64,000 nucleotides of DNA from Aurifilum marmelostoma (GCA_027559495.1 JAMXSV010000029.1:248001-312000), one strand, 5' to 3'. Positions 21,057 through 32,913 are shown, counted from the stretch's first letter. Made by a program: numbers and translations. The notes: generated from the letters alone by a model not told the origin.

Positions 21057-23693
21057 ATGAAGCTCTCGACGATCGCAGTCCTGTGGGCCCTGGCACTCCC
21101 CAAGACCATCGCGCTTTCCGACGAGGACTTTTACGGCCAGTCACCACCGGTCTACCCATCTCGTAGGCCCGCTTCTTCCCTTGGCAAGAAGACCAGTACA
21201 GTGCAGCTGACGAGATTCTCGCATCCTATGCTCCAGCTCATGGCGAAGGCAGCGGCATCTGGGCCCCAGCCTACGCCTCTGCACGCCATCTGGTGAGCCA
21301 GATGACTCTGGAGGAGAAAGTCAACATCACAGGCGGGCTGAGCAATCCCGAAAATGCCTGCCATGGCAACACGGGCAGCGTACCGCGGTTAGGCTGGCCG
21401 GGAATGTGTCTCCAGGATGCAGGCAACGGGGTTCGAGGCGTGGACCTGACGAACTCCTACCCTAGTGGCATCCATGTCGGGGCCAGCTGGGACAAGAATC
21501 TCACATACCTCAGAGGGCTGGAGATGGGCAATGAGTTCCGGATCAAGGGAGGTGAGTCCGGAGAGGAATTTCTAAGTCATGACAGAGCTCGCAGAAAGCT
21601 GACGATTTGTCCAGCAAATGTTGCGCTAGGTCCGGTGGCTGGGCCACTGGGCAGAACAGCAGTAGGCGGGCGGAATTGGGAGGGCTTCGCGGTAGACCCA
21701 TATCTGTCTGGCGTCTTGACTGCGGAGACGATCAAGGGTATTCAGGACGCGGGCGTTATTGCCAATCTCAAGGTGAGTGGAAGTCCATCTATCTAATGAC
21801 AAATGACCATATTTACTGAGGTTGATGATTGATTCCGCCTTGACAGCATCTCATTGCAAACGAGCAAGAGACCTGGCGAAGACCATACAACGGCACAGAG
21901 GCCGCCTCATCCAACATTGACGACAGAGCATTGCATGAGCTGTACCTGTGGCCCTTCATCGACGGTGTCAAGGCCGGTGCTGCCAGCCTGATGTGTTCCT
22001 ACAACCGGGTCAACAACTCCTACGGTTGTCAGAATAGCAAGCTGCTCAACGGCATCCTCAAGACAGAACTCGAATTCGAAGGCTTCGTATTGTCCGACTG
22101 GCACGCTCAGTATAGCGGTGTCGCGAGCGCGCTGGCTGGAATGGACATGGTGATGCCGGCAGAAGGATTCTGGGGCAACAGTCTGGTCCAAGCAGTCAAG
22201 AATGGCTCAGTGCCCGAAGATAGGGTCACTGACATGGCGACACGGTTTGTTATGTCCCTTTTATGAACTGGGCGCACGGATACTGATACTCGAGCAGCAT
22301 CGTTGCGGCGTGGTATCTCCTCGGCCAAGACAGAACCGACTTTCCCAGGCCGGGCGTTGGCATTCAGAATCTCAGCTTGCCGCACCCGCTGATAGATGCC
22401 CGGAGTCCTGAAGCTGACATGGTCTTGCTCGAAGGCGCGATTGCGGGCCACGTCCTGGTAAAGAATGTCGACAATGCTCTGCCCTTGGGAAAGCCCATGA
22501 TGCTCTCCATCTTCGGGTATGATGCAAAACCACCGCCGAGCAAGAATATTGATCAGCTGTTTGAACTCGGCTACGAGTCGGAGCCAGAGATGGCTGAGGG
22601 TGAACTTGGTTACGAAGCGCACTTCTCCCAGTGGGCGTCCGGGGGCGTTCTCTTTGCCGGAGGCCGAAGCGGTTCCAATGGTCCTGCTTACATCGAGGCG
22701 GTAATGCTCCCTAACCTAACCATATTCGACTGGTATACGAGTTACTGACATTACCCATAGCCTTTCAGCGCATTAACCCAACGTGCGAAGAAAGATGGCA
22801 CGTACTTAAACTGGGACTTCCGCTCTGGAAGCCCCATGGTCAACCCCATGTCCGACGCCTGTCTCGTCTTCATCAACGCAATGGCCACCGAGGGCTGGGA
22901 CCGGGACGGCCTGCACGATGACTTCAGCGACGGCCTCGTCCTGAACGTCGCTTCAAAGTGCGCCAATACCATCGTCGTCGTCCACACCGCGGGCATCCGC
23001 CTCGTCGACCAGTGGATCGAGCACCCAAACGTCACTGCTGCCATCATAGCCCACCTTCCCGGCCAGGAACTCGGCGAGGCACTGGTCAAGATCATGTACG
23101 GGGAGGTCTCTCCCTCGGGGAAGCTGCAGTACACACTGGCAAAAAACGAAAGTGACTATGAGAGCTTATACAAGCCGTGTATGCCCGCGTCGCAGGACGA
23201 TCACTTCCCGCAGTGCAACTATACCGAGGGGGTCTACATCGACTACCGCCATTTCGATGCCAAGAGCATCGAGCCGCGTTTCGAGTTCGGCTTTGGGCTG
23301 AGCTACACCACTTTTGAGTATGAGGGCGTTGCTGCCCGAGCCGCTGACCTGTCTGGCACCGCGCTGCAAAAGACCGTTGTAGAGGAGTCAATTTGGGATA
23401 TCATAACCTCGGTGTCGATCAAGATCACAAACACGGGAAAAGTCGCCGCCGATGAAATCGCTCAGCTCTACGTGGGCATTCCCAACGCGCCGGAGAAGCA
23501 GCTGCGGGGGTTCGAGAAGGTCCGTCTTGCCCCCGGAGAAGAGGCTGATGTTGTTTTTGAATTGAGCAGGAGAGATCTGAGCGTTTGGGATGTGGTTTCG
23601 CAGGACTGGTTAGTTCAGCGTGGGCGGTACAAGCTCTTTGTGGGCTCTAGCAGTCGAGATATCAGGTGGGAGGGGTATTACACTGTAGGGTAG
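21057..23693 (+). CDS. Secreted GH3 beta-glucosidase
   Basis: Exons are 21057-21162, 21207-21551, 21615-21772, 21847-22244, 22298-22700 and 22761-23693, 780 residues. Releases glucose from cello-oligosaccharides or other beta-glucosides outside the cell. A signal peptide (MKLSTIAVLWALALPKTIA) is followed by the GH3 N-domain (QMTLEEKVNITGG; GWPGMCLQDAGNGVRGVD; ANVALGPVAGPLGR), with catalytic nucleophile Asp at about residue 287 in GFVLSDWHAQYSG. The C-domain (VLVKNVDNALPLG; TIVVVHTAGIRLVDQW; HLPGQELGEALVKIMYG) and a C-terminal Fn3-like domain (VSIKITNTGKVAADEIAQLY) complete the usual three-domain layout. The first intron is only 44 nt (21163-21206), but it restores frame exactly and joins VYPSP to DEILASYAP. 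GH3 enzymes are usually carbon-regulated; no specific promoter site is claimed. Confidence 0.93.
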
Positions 23694-24642
23694 AAGTTGG
23701 CTTGCATGTCTGTGCGGGCTGATAAGCTCAGACGCCAATGGCTCACGATTTAGATGGTGTAATTGTAGGAGAATATACAAGACGTTCACCGTCAATGACT
23801 GCTTGAAAGCGAGAGCCTCTCTTCGAAATGGGCATCAGGGTGATATGGGCAATGCGCAATGAATCTTGCAATCAGCATGATACGTTCACACAGTCGCAAA
23901 TGGTTGTAGCTGTTAGCAGGTTAGCAGGTTAAGTGAGTGCTCCAACGAAGATGAGATTGGCTGATCACTGCCATGCATGGCTGCGCCACGGAAGTACCAA
24001 GCTGCAGTGGTACAGTATCTCCCTCGCAGCCGTTTAGCTGCATACGGGCTGTGCGTGGGGGCGGAGTGACTAGCCCGAGGGAGCCGTCAAGACCGTGACG
24101 CAGCAATAAGACTCGAAAGGAAGTACTGTATAAGCATAATTAATACCTCGTAGACTATCGATCGTAGCATACAAGTATGAACTGGTTTTGGATTCGTCAA
24201 TAGTGCGCGCATTTCCAAGGCCAATAGAACAGGTTGTAACTCAGGAGAGACAGAGACACGAAATCGGATCTTCTTCATAGCTTGATGTGGGATTCATGGG
24301 CTCCGTTCAAACCCCAGCATATTCGCGCGCGGTTGGCATGCATGATCAGCCAATGTAAAAAGCCTTCAATTGTAGTGGTGGTCAGCTGTATTGTGGCGTG
24401 GCGTCTCGCTTCCCTAGCTGAGGCAGTGTTTTCCAGTCGTCTCCTGCGCATCCCCTCAAGCCACAAACGCATCGTTTTCTACACATTGAGAAGTGTCGAA
24501 ATTTGCTGGCCTGGGAGTAAGAAGGCTATAAGTTGGTACCCACCGCAGTTATCCCCGCTGTTAGCGACGTGTTCTACATTCCCTTTACCTCTTCATCGCC
24601 AACATACAAGAGTCTCCAATTAGACGACACCACACCATCACC
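23694..24642. other. Intergenic, no gene recognised
   Basis: It contains a short tandem TTAGCAGG duplication near 23914-23930. Otherwise 3' flank of the GH3 gene and promoter of the HET gene. Confidence 0.4.
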
Positions 24643-26735
24643 ATGGCACCCGTGACAAGAGCTTCGTCCAAAAGGCAGACGGCCGCTGTAACTCAGCGAA
24701 AGGGCCGCGTCGCCAAAAAAGCCTCTGCGAAGACTCCACCCCTACAACGAAAGCGAAAGGCTGTGAGAACGCCAATATCATCAAGACCCAAAAGTTCTCG
24801 CGCATCACAACCGACTGCGGCGCCTGATTCAGCAAGGCGCGGCACCACGCATGAATATGAAGAGCTGGAATCCGTCGAGGATCAGATCCGCATTCTCAGC
24901 CTTCTGCCCGGGAGATTCAATGACACCATTGAGACCACGCTCTCTGTTGCCTACCTGGACGACAAGCCTTACTACGAGGCATTGTCATATGTGTGGGGTG
25001 AGCTAGATCCAGAACGCGGTCCATGGATCAAGGTCGACGGTCGAAAGAGGCTGGTGACCCAAAATCTGTGGGCAGCGCTCAGGCGATGTAAGTGCGGGCG
25101 GTACTGCCATTCCGTGAATTGTTCTGCCCCCCTGGGGGGAAATTCTGCTAACAGAAGCGACAACAATGACAGTAAGATACAAAGACGAAGAGCGACAGCT
25201 GTGGGTGGACGCTCTCTGCATCAACCAGGGTAACGACACCGAAAAGACTCACCAAGTCGCACTGATGTCTCGGATCTACTCAGACACGGCCATGTGTTTA
25301 GCCTGGCCGGGAGACTTCGAGAGTGATGCAGTCAAATCATCTGTCACCAGACGGGCTGCTACGATACCTTCCTCTCAGAAGCAAAGAGACCAAGATGGAG
25401 ATCTTTTCCCCTCCAAAGAGACTTCAGACGGCACAGGCAACAAAATCTCAAAATCAGATGCGGAGCAGGCCTTTCTCCTCCTTGAGAAAATCGCGGCGAG
25501 CAGTGAAGATGGCCATCTCACTGCCGACGCAGACAACATTCCCCCTGGATGGGTCCATGCAGTGCAGCGGGAAGTTGACGGGCTGAGAAAGCTCATGAGT
25601 CTTGGATGGTGGAATCGCATCTGGACAGTCCAAGAACTTGCCCTCCCCCCCCCAAGTGAAGTTCATTTGTGGATCGCTAGAATGGATTAAGCAAGACCGG
25701 CGCGATTTCACATATCATTCTCACGGGGATAATGAAAATTGCTGTGGCAGGTTGTGGTTTTCAATGCAGTTTTTTTTGACAGTTATCGGCCCATACATGA
25801 GGGATCTACGACAACCGCGGGCACTGCACCGGCCCCTAGAACTCTATCAGGCCATCATCGAATTCCGACATCGGCAATCCGGCGATCCGAGGGACAAGGT
25901 ATTTGCGCTACTTGGCATGGTTCGACCGATTGTAAAGTCTTTAGTGGACTACAAATTGTCCAAGCGAGATGTGTACACGAGACTCACACGCTACTCTATC
26001 AATGTGGCGAAAGGCCTTAGACCGCTACTGAGGTACCACGAGGACGATAGGGACAGCAATCTGCCGTCGTGGGTGCCTGACCTGGCTACAAGGATCGACC
26101 CTGGGGCGATGACCTGGGAGAATGTTATCATGTTCAATGGGTATGACATGTTCAATGCCTCGAAAAGTAGACGGCTTGACTTGGAACTCAGCCGAGAAGA
26201 CGAGCTGAACATTACGGGAGCCCAGGCCGACCGGATCAAGGCTGCATCGAGCAATCTCGACACTCTCGCGGGTGAGCATCTATATCCATGGGAGGTGGAA
26301 GCACTATGGCGCGTGTTGGTTGAGCAGGATCAAGACTTGGACCTGCGAAGGTACCCTGGTGGAGGATCCTATAATGAGGCCTTCATTCGCACCTGCCGTT
26401 TTGATATGTTCAAAGACCACGACAGGCCCCGAAGACTAAGGCCTGGTGACGACATGACTGCAGGTCCTGTTGCTCTTCACCCGGACTACGCGAGGCATAA
26501 ACGATTCTTTATCACGGACGGGGGTAGGGTGGGGATTGGTCCGAGTGAACTTGAGGTGGGCGACATGGTCTACGTCCTTTCCGGGGGGAGAGTGCCTTTC
26601 ATACTGCGGAAGCAGCACAATACCAACGTTGTTCCAAGGCAATACACATACGTCGGGCACTCGTACGTCCACGGCATAATGGATGGAGAAGCCGTCAGTG
26701 GCGACGTCGAATGGGAGTGGATAAAAATCGTGTAA
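24643..26735 (+). CDS. HET domain (heterokaryon incompatibility) protein, frameshifted in this assembly
   Basis: Exons are 24643-25087 and 25173-26735, 668 residues when one C is removed from a C9 run at 25645-25653. HET proteins mediate non-self recognition and programmed cell death after hyphal fusion. The domain signature is complete: YYEALSYVWGELD (about residue 112), LWVDALCINQGNDTEKTHQV, MSRIYSDTAMCLAWPG and WWNRIWTVQELAL (about 295), then DPRDKVFALLGMV and SWVPDLATR. An unusual basic N-terminal extension of about 70 residues (RASSKRQTAAVTQRKGRVAK and more) resembles a nuclear localisation or nucleic-acid-binding tail. The frameshift lies immediately after WTVQELALP; the correct continuation is PQVKFICGSLEWIKQ. 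Converges with the FAD oxidoreductase gene. Confidence 0.88.
25645..25653 (+). other. Homopolymer frameshift site (C9, one C too many)
   Basis: Eight C would keep the HET protein open. Nine brings a stop at 25687-25689. Confidence 0.85.
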
Positions 26736-26963
26736 GCAGCGCGAAGAGAGGCCAGTAGAGAGAAGAGCAGGCAACATAGTAAGATTAAGAGGTAGCAGAC
26801 GTATGGTTGTGTCTCAATGTCTCCGTCAAATGCTTCAAGGAAGTTGGTGTGGTTCAACAAAGCTAATACAAGCGGCAGCCTCACACCCTCGGATCCCCAT
26901 CTTGAATGTCCCATCTATCTCGCTCGCAATGACAGCAGCTGGCCAGAACAGTGACGAGACTTA

Positions 26964-28433
26964 TCACAAGATTCTCGACGCATCACAGCTGCCGAGCCTG
27001 GCACTCTTGGCCTCTCCGTCAAGAATCATCTCACTAACAATCTTTCCCGTGCCGGGACCGTTCTGAATTCCCCAGCACGTATGACCAGCCGCCACAAGCA
27101 GTCCCTTGGTACCACCCACCTCACCGATAAACGGCCCGCCCTGAGGCAGATAGCAGGCCTGCCGGGCGAGGACCTCTCCATCGCTCCCCAGCTCGTCACT
27201 GATGCCTCCCACCTGGCTCACGATATCCTCACACCGCGCCCGGTCCACCTCGACCTCCGCCGTCGTCAATGGCAGCGGCACGGTTGAGTCTGTCGGGCCA
27301 CAGGCATAAGCCGTCCCGTCCGGTCTGGCGTAGATCTCCGGCTCCACAACCTGCATCTTCTTGATGGGCGTCTGAGCTGCCGGTGTGCCCCTTGCCTTTG
27401 GTGGCGTCGGTGCAGGGAACCCTGGGGGGAGCGCGATGGAGGTGAACAAGGCATACGCAGACACAGGCCTGGGCGTCTTGATGACGACACTGTGCGCTCG
27501 CGAGGCGGTGACGGGCACTTTGGGGAGCAGACGAGACGTCCACGGCCCTGCGGCCACGACGCAGTCTGTCGTCGGCAGCTGCGTCTCCTCGCCGTCCTTG
27601 TTGACATAGATGACACTCTCCACCCCGCGGCCGTCCTTGGTCTTGTTGATGGCTGTTACTCGCGCGCCAGTGATGATCCTGACGCCCTTGTCCTCGGCGA
27701 GCTGGGCCATGCTGCGGGTGAACAGCTCGGGGTGGACCTGAGCCGTGTCTTTTGGCGTGCCCATGCCTTCATATACGGCGAGCGACTTGTCGGTGTCGAG
27801 CCAATCCAGATCCTCCGGTGCGCCGAGGTCTTGAAGAGCCTTGATCTTCTTGCGGTGGTCCTTGTGGAGTCCCTTGGTGACAACCCCTTCCTCGTCCTTC
27901 GCATCAGCAACGGCCTCTTTGCTGTTGTCCTTGAGCAATCCAGACGGCAGCCGGGCCTGACACTCCACCTGGCTTGCGAAACACCGACGATAGCCCCAGC
28001 GCTTGTCACCACCGTGCTCCTTCGACAGCTCGTCATGCAATCTGAAGCTCAGAGGCACAATGTTGGAGGGAAACGCCCACAGCGCGAGCAGCCCCCCGGC
28101 CTTGCCACTCGCGCCGCCAGCGATGCCTTCATGCGCAGGGTTTCTCTTCGAGGCACCGCCTGTGGCCGGGTCGGCAAGTGTCGCCGGGTCCTGGATGCTG
28201 TCCTCGGTGCGGCCGCCTGCGTTGGTAGACGAGGCCTCCAGGAGCGTGATACGGTGGGTCTCTGGGTTGTAGGATGGGTGGCGGGTGAGGAAGTAGGCGG
28301 TGCAGCAGCCGATGATGCCGCCGCCTATGATGGTGATGTCCTTTTGTGCCTGGTCAGACATGGTGGAGAGGTTGTGCCTTTGGTGATGGGACGTGAAAAG
28401 GGGCCGAAGTTGGCGTATGACGGCTAAATTCAT
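26964..28433 (-). CDS. FAD-dependent oxidoreductase, DAO superfamily (TDA3-like)
   Basis: Single exon, 489 residues from the upstream ATG or 465 from the ATG at 28361 (MSDQAQKD). The Rossmann FAD motif ITIIGGGIIGCCTAYFL directly follows the second Met. Later hallmarks are GASGKAGGLLALWA, GARVTAINKT, CVVAAGPWTSRLLP, and the C-terminal FAD motif GGTKGLLVAAGHTCWGIQNG with GPGTGKIVSEMI. The architecture matches the fungal D-amino-acid-oxidase-fold group that includes yeast Tda3, a putative oxidoreductase of endosome/Golgi trafficking. The 24-residue extension from the first ATG is rich in Arg, His, Leu and Ser with no acidic residue and could be a mitochondrial presequence. Substrate unknown. Confidence 0.88.
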   Translation of the reverse strand: MNLAVIRQLRPLFTSHHQRHNLSTMSDQAQKDITIIGGGIIGCCTAYFLTRHPSYNPETHRITLLEASSTNAGGRTEDSIQDPATLADPATGGASKRNPAHEGIAGGASGKAGGLLALWAFPSNIVPLSFRLHDELSKEHGGDKRWGYRRCFASQVECQARLPSGLLKDNSKEAVADAKDEEGVVTKGLHKDHRKKIKALQDLGAPEDLDWLDTDKSLAVYEGMGTPKDTAQVHPELFTRSMAQLAEDKGVRIITGARVTAINKTKDGRGVESVIYVNKDGEETQLPTTDCVVAAGPWTSRLLPKVPVTASRAHSVVIKTPRPVSAYALFTSIALPPGFPAPTPPKARGTPAAQTPIKKMQVVEPEIYARPDGTAYACGPTDSTVPLPLTTAEVEVDRARCEDIVSQVGGISDELGSDGEVLARQACYLPQGGPFIGEVGGTKGLLVAAGHTCWGIQNGPGTGKIVSEMILDGEAKSARLGSCDASRIL

Positions 28434-29233
28434 TCAACCTAACAATAAGCAGTCACAAATGAAAGTCGTGGCACAATGTGGTTTGGTTGAGAAACAGAAA
28501 AGAAACCAATGTTTGCTACTGTAATTAGTGAGCAGCCTTGAGTGACGTCGTTTTAGAGTTGGAGAGGCTCTCCTTTGCTCTGCTTTTGGTGGGGCTGTGA
28601 CCTCATATTAACATAATTCATATCAGAAAGTCTCACTCAGCTGTTACTTACACAACACTCTCCCTCACCTTTTCTCAGTCCCTTTAATCTATTGTGCAGA
28701 GAAAACAAATCAAAGACTGTCTTTTTTCGTCTTCTTCTCTTGCCTTTCCTTTGGATTAAAGACTTGCTTGAAAATCGTTACCTAGGAGAGATCTTGACAA
28801 CCAAAGCACATGGGAAGCTCAAGCACACAACCAAAGGGACATGTTGCTCATTAGGGTTATTGGGGGAGGAAATGAAAATATTGCAAGCAATCAACTTCAA
28901 CTAACTCCTCTGCTCTCCATGCAATTCAAATATACCTGCGGATTGATGCTAGACAAGGCCAAATCGTGGAGTACCCAGTGACCTCAACCTCTGAAGATGC
29001 CACACCTTCATCTTTGAAATCCATCTCTCAAGCCCTTTCAATGAGTAACCTCCTTCACCAATCTGACACCGCGAACACTGCGCTCTCTCTGTCTTTCATC
29101 GCATGGAGTATCTCCTCTCCACAACTAACCAGCAAGTCAAAAGAAAACAAAGAAGAAAAAGAAATACCCGACCACCAGCTGTGAACCCCCCCAAGATCTC
29201 CCTCCAAGAAAGAGAAGAAAGGAGAAAACTAAA
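28434..29233. other. Intergenic between FAD oxidoreductase and RRM genes
   Basis: 800 bp. Short frames at 28692-28904 and 28966-29184 show no recognisable domain and are not called as genes. Confidence 0.4.
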
Positions 29234-29771
29234 CTAGACCTCCCCAAACATCTTCATATACCCAGCACAGGGATCCACAGCCCACTTGACACTGACCACC
29301 CCAGGATAAAGGCTCCGCAGCAGCTGGTGGGCACTATGCGCCTGCGCCCGCATGCTCCCGAACCGCCACTCCAGCGTGCGCCAGCCCCCGCCCTCGGCCA
29401 GCACCAGCACCTCCTCCGTCTGGTACTCAAAGTACTGGTCAAACAGGCCGCCCAGCCACTGCCGGTCCACGATGGCCGCGGGGCCCGAGATGACCACGAC
29501 GCGCGACGTCGGGTTGTCGTAGCTCTGCGCCGCCGTCCGGTGCCGGTTCCACTTGGCGTGCACCCGGCGGCCGCCGACCCTGAAGTCGCCGCGGCTGGCC
29601 AGCGTGAGCAGCCGCTGCGCCTCGGCCGGGTGGTAGAAGATGACTTTGGCGGCTGAGGTGCGGTGCGAGAGCGGGGCTCGGTAGTGCGCGGGTGGTGGTC
29701 GGGCGAGCAAGGTTTGCATCGAGTTGCTGCTGCTGTAATAAGCCGGGTCAAAGTCGTGTTGCGCTTGGTAT

Positions 29772-29803
<32 letters not shown>

Positions 29804-31950
29804 GTGGTGGTCATCGCCCAGTGGGGTGTTGATGTACGTGCTCCAGACTCGTCCAACCTGGTGCTGCGCAATGGCCCGGAGGAGGCTCTGGTAGGTGCAC
29901 CTGGCCGGCAGGTTGGTCAGGAACAAGGCGCAGTTCTCCTCGTTGGGGATATTGGCGGACTGGTTCTTTGGGTTCTCTGGGTTGCCCTCGTAGTTGTCCG
30001 AGATGCCCTTCTGCTGTCGTAGGGCCCTCTCCTCTTCGCTCAGGGGCCGCTTTGACGTCTTGGGGTACAGGACCGCAGTCATGGGCTTGAAGATTCTATG
30101 ACGCCGTCCTGTGGTGGTGGAAGAAGAAACATCGCTCACCGGATCTGTGACGGCTTGGACCTGAGTCTGGCCAAGAGACTGAGAATAGTCTTCTCTAAGG
30201 ATGCCTGCAAAGGCTTCGGGAACCCGAGGATCTTTCAGCTGGGCTGGGATGTTGCCGACCCCAATACAGTCTGCATGAGGCACGAAGGTGACACCATTTG
30301 TGTCTCCCAACGGACCACGGACCACTGGCTTCTGCACGTTGTCCCTCGGGCTGCGCCAATCAGACAGCTCAGTGACCCAAGACTGGCCAGGACGGGTAAC
30401 GGTCAGGCTCCTCTGGGCGGTGTCCATCATACCGGCAGCCCTCTCGATGTTCTTGATGCTGGTCGTACCTCTTGGAGCAGCGTTCGTCATGGGAGTCGAG
30501 GCGTTGTCTCCAGCATTCACTCCGACCTTGGACCGCATGGGATCATGGAAGGCGGGGCCAGCAGGGACAAGGCCGTTGAGAACGGGCTGCCTGATTGTAT
30601 TGTCATTCGAGAGAACGAGGTTGTTTCCGGCTGGGAAATAACGGCCTAGGTCACTAGACGCCGCAAAGGCAGCAGTCGTGTTGCTGGCGGCAGCCTGGTC
30701 GGCGACAAAATCGTCGGTTTGTGAATCGAAGCCTAGAAATTTCTGCTGGGTGAGGGGGGCGGTAGCCCGGCGAGGTGTGGGCTGGTGGTCTCAAAAATGC
30801 TGCGTAGCGATCACCAGCAGCACGAAGCATCTGTTGTTCAGCAGAAGTAGGAGCGTACGCCTGGAGCTCCTTCAGTGCTATCGGGCGTAGATCCTCCTTG
30901 GGGGCCCAAGCCTTTCGCGGAGCCGTCGTTTGAGCGTTGATCTTTCCATCCTTAGCAAAACCGCTGGGCAGTTTATCGAAGCCAGAGAGGCCATCTGGAA
31001 AGACCAGCGAGGCAGGGTTGTTCGAGGTATCCGGGATGGAGGCTGTAGACTGCGGAGGTGTGGCTGCCTCCTTGGATGCTGACCCGGTTCCCAATGGAAA
31101 GAATCGCGACTGCGAAAGCGTTGACGAGCTGATGTTTCGGCTCTTGCTGCTCGAGAAATCGGTGGATGAGCCGTCTGAATCTTTCGAGTTCTTCCGAGAA
31201 GTGCCTGCAATCATATCTGCCTCGGTGACAGGGAGGACAGGGGAAGGCTGCATGGCTTTGTCTGGAGTCGTGGAGGAGGGTTTGAGGTCCCAGAGGATGG
31301 GCAAGGCTGCTTTAGGGTATCTGACGTCGATGGGCATGTCTAACAATGCAGTGCTGTTTTCTTTCGCGGTGTCTTTCTTGTCTGGGCGCAGGTGTTTCAT
31401 CGGATCGCTGGCGCCTGTCTTGTTTCTAGGAGATGTCCTCTTTGCTTGTTGGCTAGTGGTTTCTTGCTGGGGGGAGGTATTGCTGGCTGGTGTGATGGAG
31501 CTGTCACTGTCATCAAGTGTGGAGCTGATAATGTCTGTGTTTAGCTTGGTTGCAGGGTGACCACAGCGGTGGGTGATGCCAGGGCTGCTCCAGGTCCCCA
31601 TCTTTGCAATCAACAGGGAGTCCATGCTGCTGGGCAGAGCCAGGTCCTGCGCATACTTTAGAGACATGTTGATCAGAATTGCGCCCTTTTGCATCGACTT
31701 TTCCCAACAAGACTCAAGATGTTAGAAGAAAGGATATGCTGAGGAACTTGGGTATCCCACCACTGGAGAAGAATACCTGTGGGCTGAAGAGTGAGGTAGT
31801 GTACTATTTTGTAGTGTATAATCAGGGGAATAAGTTTGTATATGCTGCTGCTGCTGCTGAAATGGGGAGGCGCGTGCCTGGATCAGGTTATGAAACAGGT
31901 CTTCACTCAAGTTGGAGAGGATTTGACTGCGTATGGCTTCAGAAAGGAAG
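29234..31950 (-). CDS. RRM-type RNA-binding protein with internal polyQ tract; frameshifted, 5' end unresolved
   Basis: The main part runs 31694-29234, about 819 residues once one base is removed from G6 at 30754-30759. The stretch SMDSLLIAKMGTWSSPGITHR and a long Ser/Pro/Thr-rich disordered region precede an RRM: NCALFLTNLPARCTYQSLL (RNP2-like beta1), then AAKVIFYHPAEAQRLL and VHAKWNRHR. A polyQ tract of 11 Gln sits in a loop inside the RRM. After it comes SRVVVISGPAAIVDRQWLGG and a region that may form a second fold. Further upstream on the same strand, in-frame sequence at about 31950-31735 (DDFLSEAIRSQILSNLSEDL, then FHNLIQARASPF) looks coding and is probably the true N-terminal exon. I could not find a splice that joins it cleanly, nor its ATG. 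It lies downstream of POL2 on the same strand. RNA target unknown. Confidence 0.7.
29771..29803 (-). repeat. CAG trinucleotide repeat encoding polyQ
   Basis: Eleven consecutive Gln codons, almost all CAG on the coding strand, within the RRM loop. A second shorter CAG tract is at 31841-31858 in the presumed N-terminal exon. Confidence 0.85.
30754..30759 (-). other. Homopolymer frameshift site (G6, one base too many)
   Basis: With five bases the coding strand reads YRPLTQQKFLGFDSQTDDF, joining two long open frames of the RRM gene. Confidence 0.8.
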
Positions 31951-32913
31951 TCGTCTTGGTGACAATATTAGATAGCTGTCCAGGGTGGCTCGCTGGACCT
32001 GTGGTGTGGAAAGGTATGGAAAGCAAAGGGGGCGGTAGGTTGGGAAGCAGAGCAAGTTCAGGTTGCTTGAGAGATGAACTTTTTATCCTGTCAAGCAAGG
32101 AGTTACTAGTGACTCACTGGACGCGCTGGAAGCTTCAACAGAAAGTGTGAATGCAAAAGCGACGAGCAGCATACCACCAGACAATGAATGTGGTGATGAT
32201 GGCAGGAGCATCAATGGGAGCCAATAATGTCACATGAATCACAGGATTCAACAAGTCAGTGGAAGAAGAGCAGCCAGTGTATCACCTGGGGAAACTGTGA
32301 ATGGAGCTCTGGACTTCTTGCACTAGATGTAATCGATGTCTTGACCAGCAAAACCAACAAGACTATATTGATCTGTCGGTGTGGGTCGTCGCACCTAGGC
32401 ATCTCTGTGATTCACAAGTGATATTCTATCCACAGTCTCGATATTTATCAAGGTGATGGTCTGAAACAGCACTGATATGGTGGAGCTAATTACCTGCGAG
32501 AAGCCAAGACAAGCCTGAGCATTGCGAGCGATGGCAGACAAAGTCAAGGACCTGGCGTGCTCTCCTGGCTTGTCACCAATATCTGTAGTGATTCTCATGG
32601 ACTGATACCAATGACCTGTTTAGGGTCTTGCGTAAAGCGTAGATTAGTACAATGCTACCAAAGCCACAGAGTTGATTGTTGTTCATGAATAAGTGGAAAT
32701 AGCAAGTCTGATTATCCCAAGCCAACAACACCTTGCCATCGCAAGCCCAAACGCCAGAATATGCAGATGCGCCAGTATTTTGAGGGCCACAACATCCCAA
32801 AGCTAATGCTGTCCTTTCACCTCCGCGATGTCAACATTGCGCAAAGCCCTGACGATACGAATACCACCCTCGACCATGGAAAGCTTGATCCCGCGACCAA
32901 GTATGACATACTC
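31951..32913. other. POL2 3' flank and RRM gene upstream region
   Basis: Probably holds the promoter, 5' leader and perhaps a small first exon of the RRM gene. None could be fixed from sequence. Confidence 0.4.

Noticed and set aside
28692..29184. Two short + strand frames (70 and 72 codons) between the FAD and RRM genes
   Set aside because: Low-complexity, Ser/Lys-rich, no homology I recognise; probably untranslated flank.
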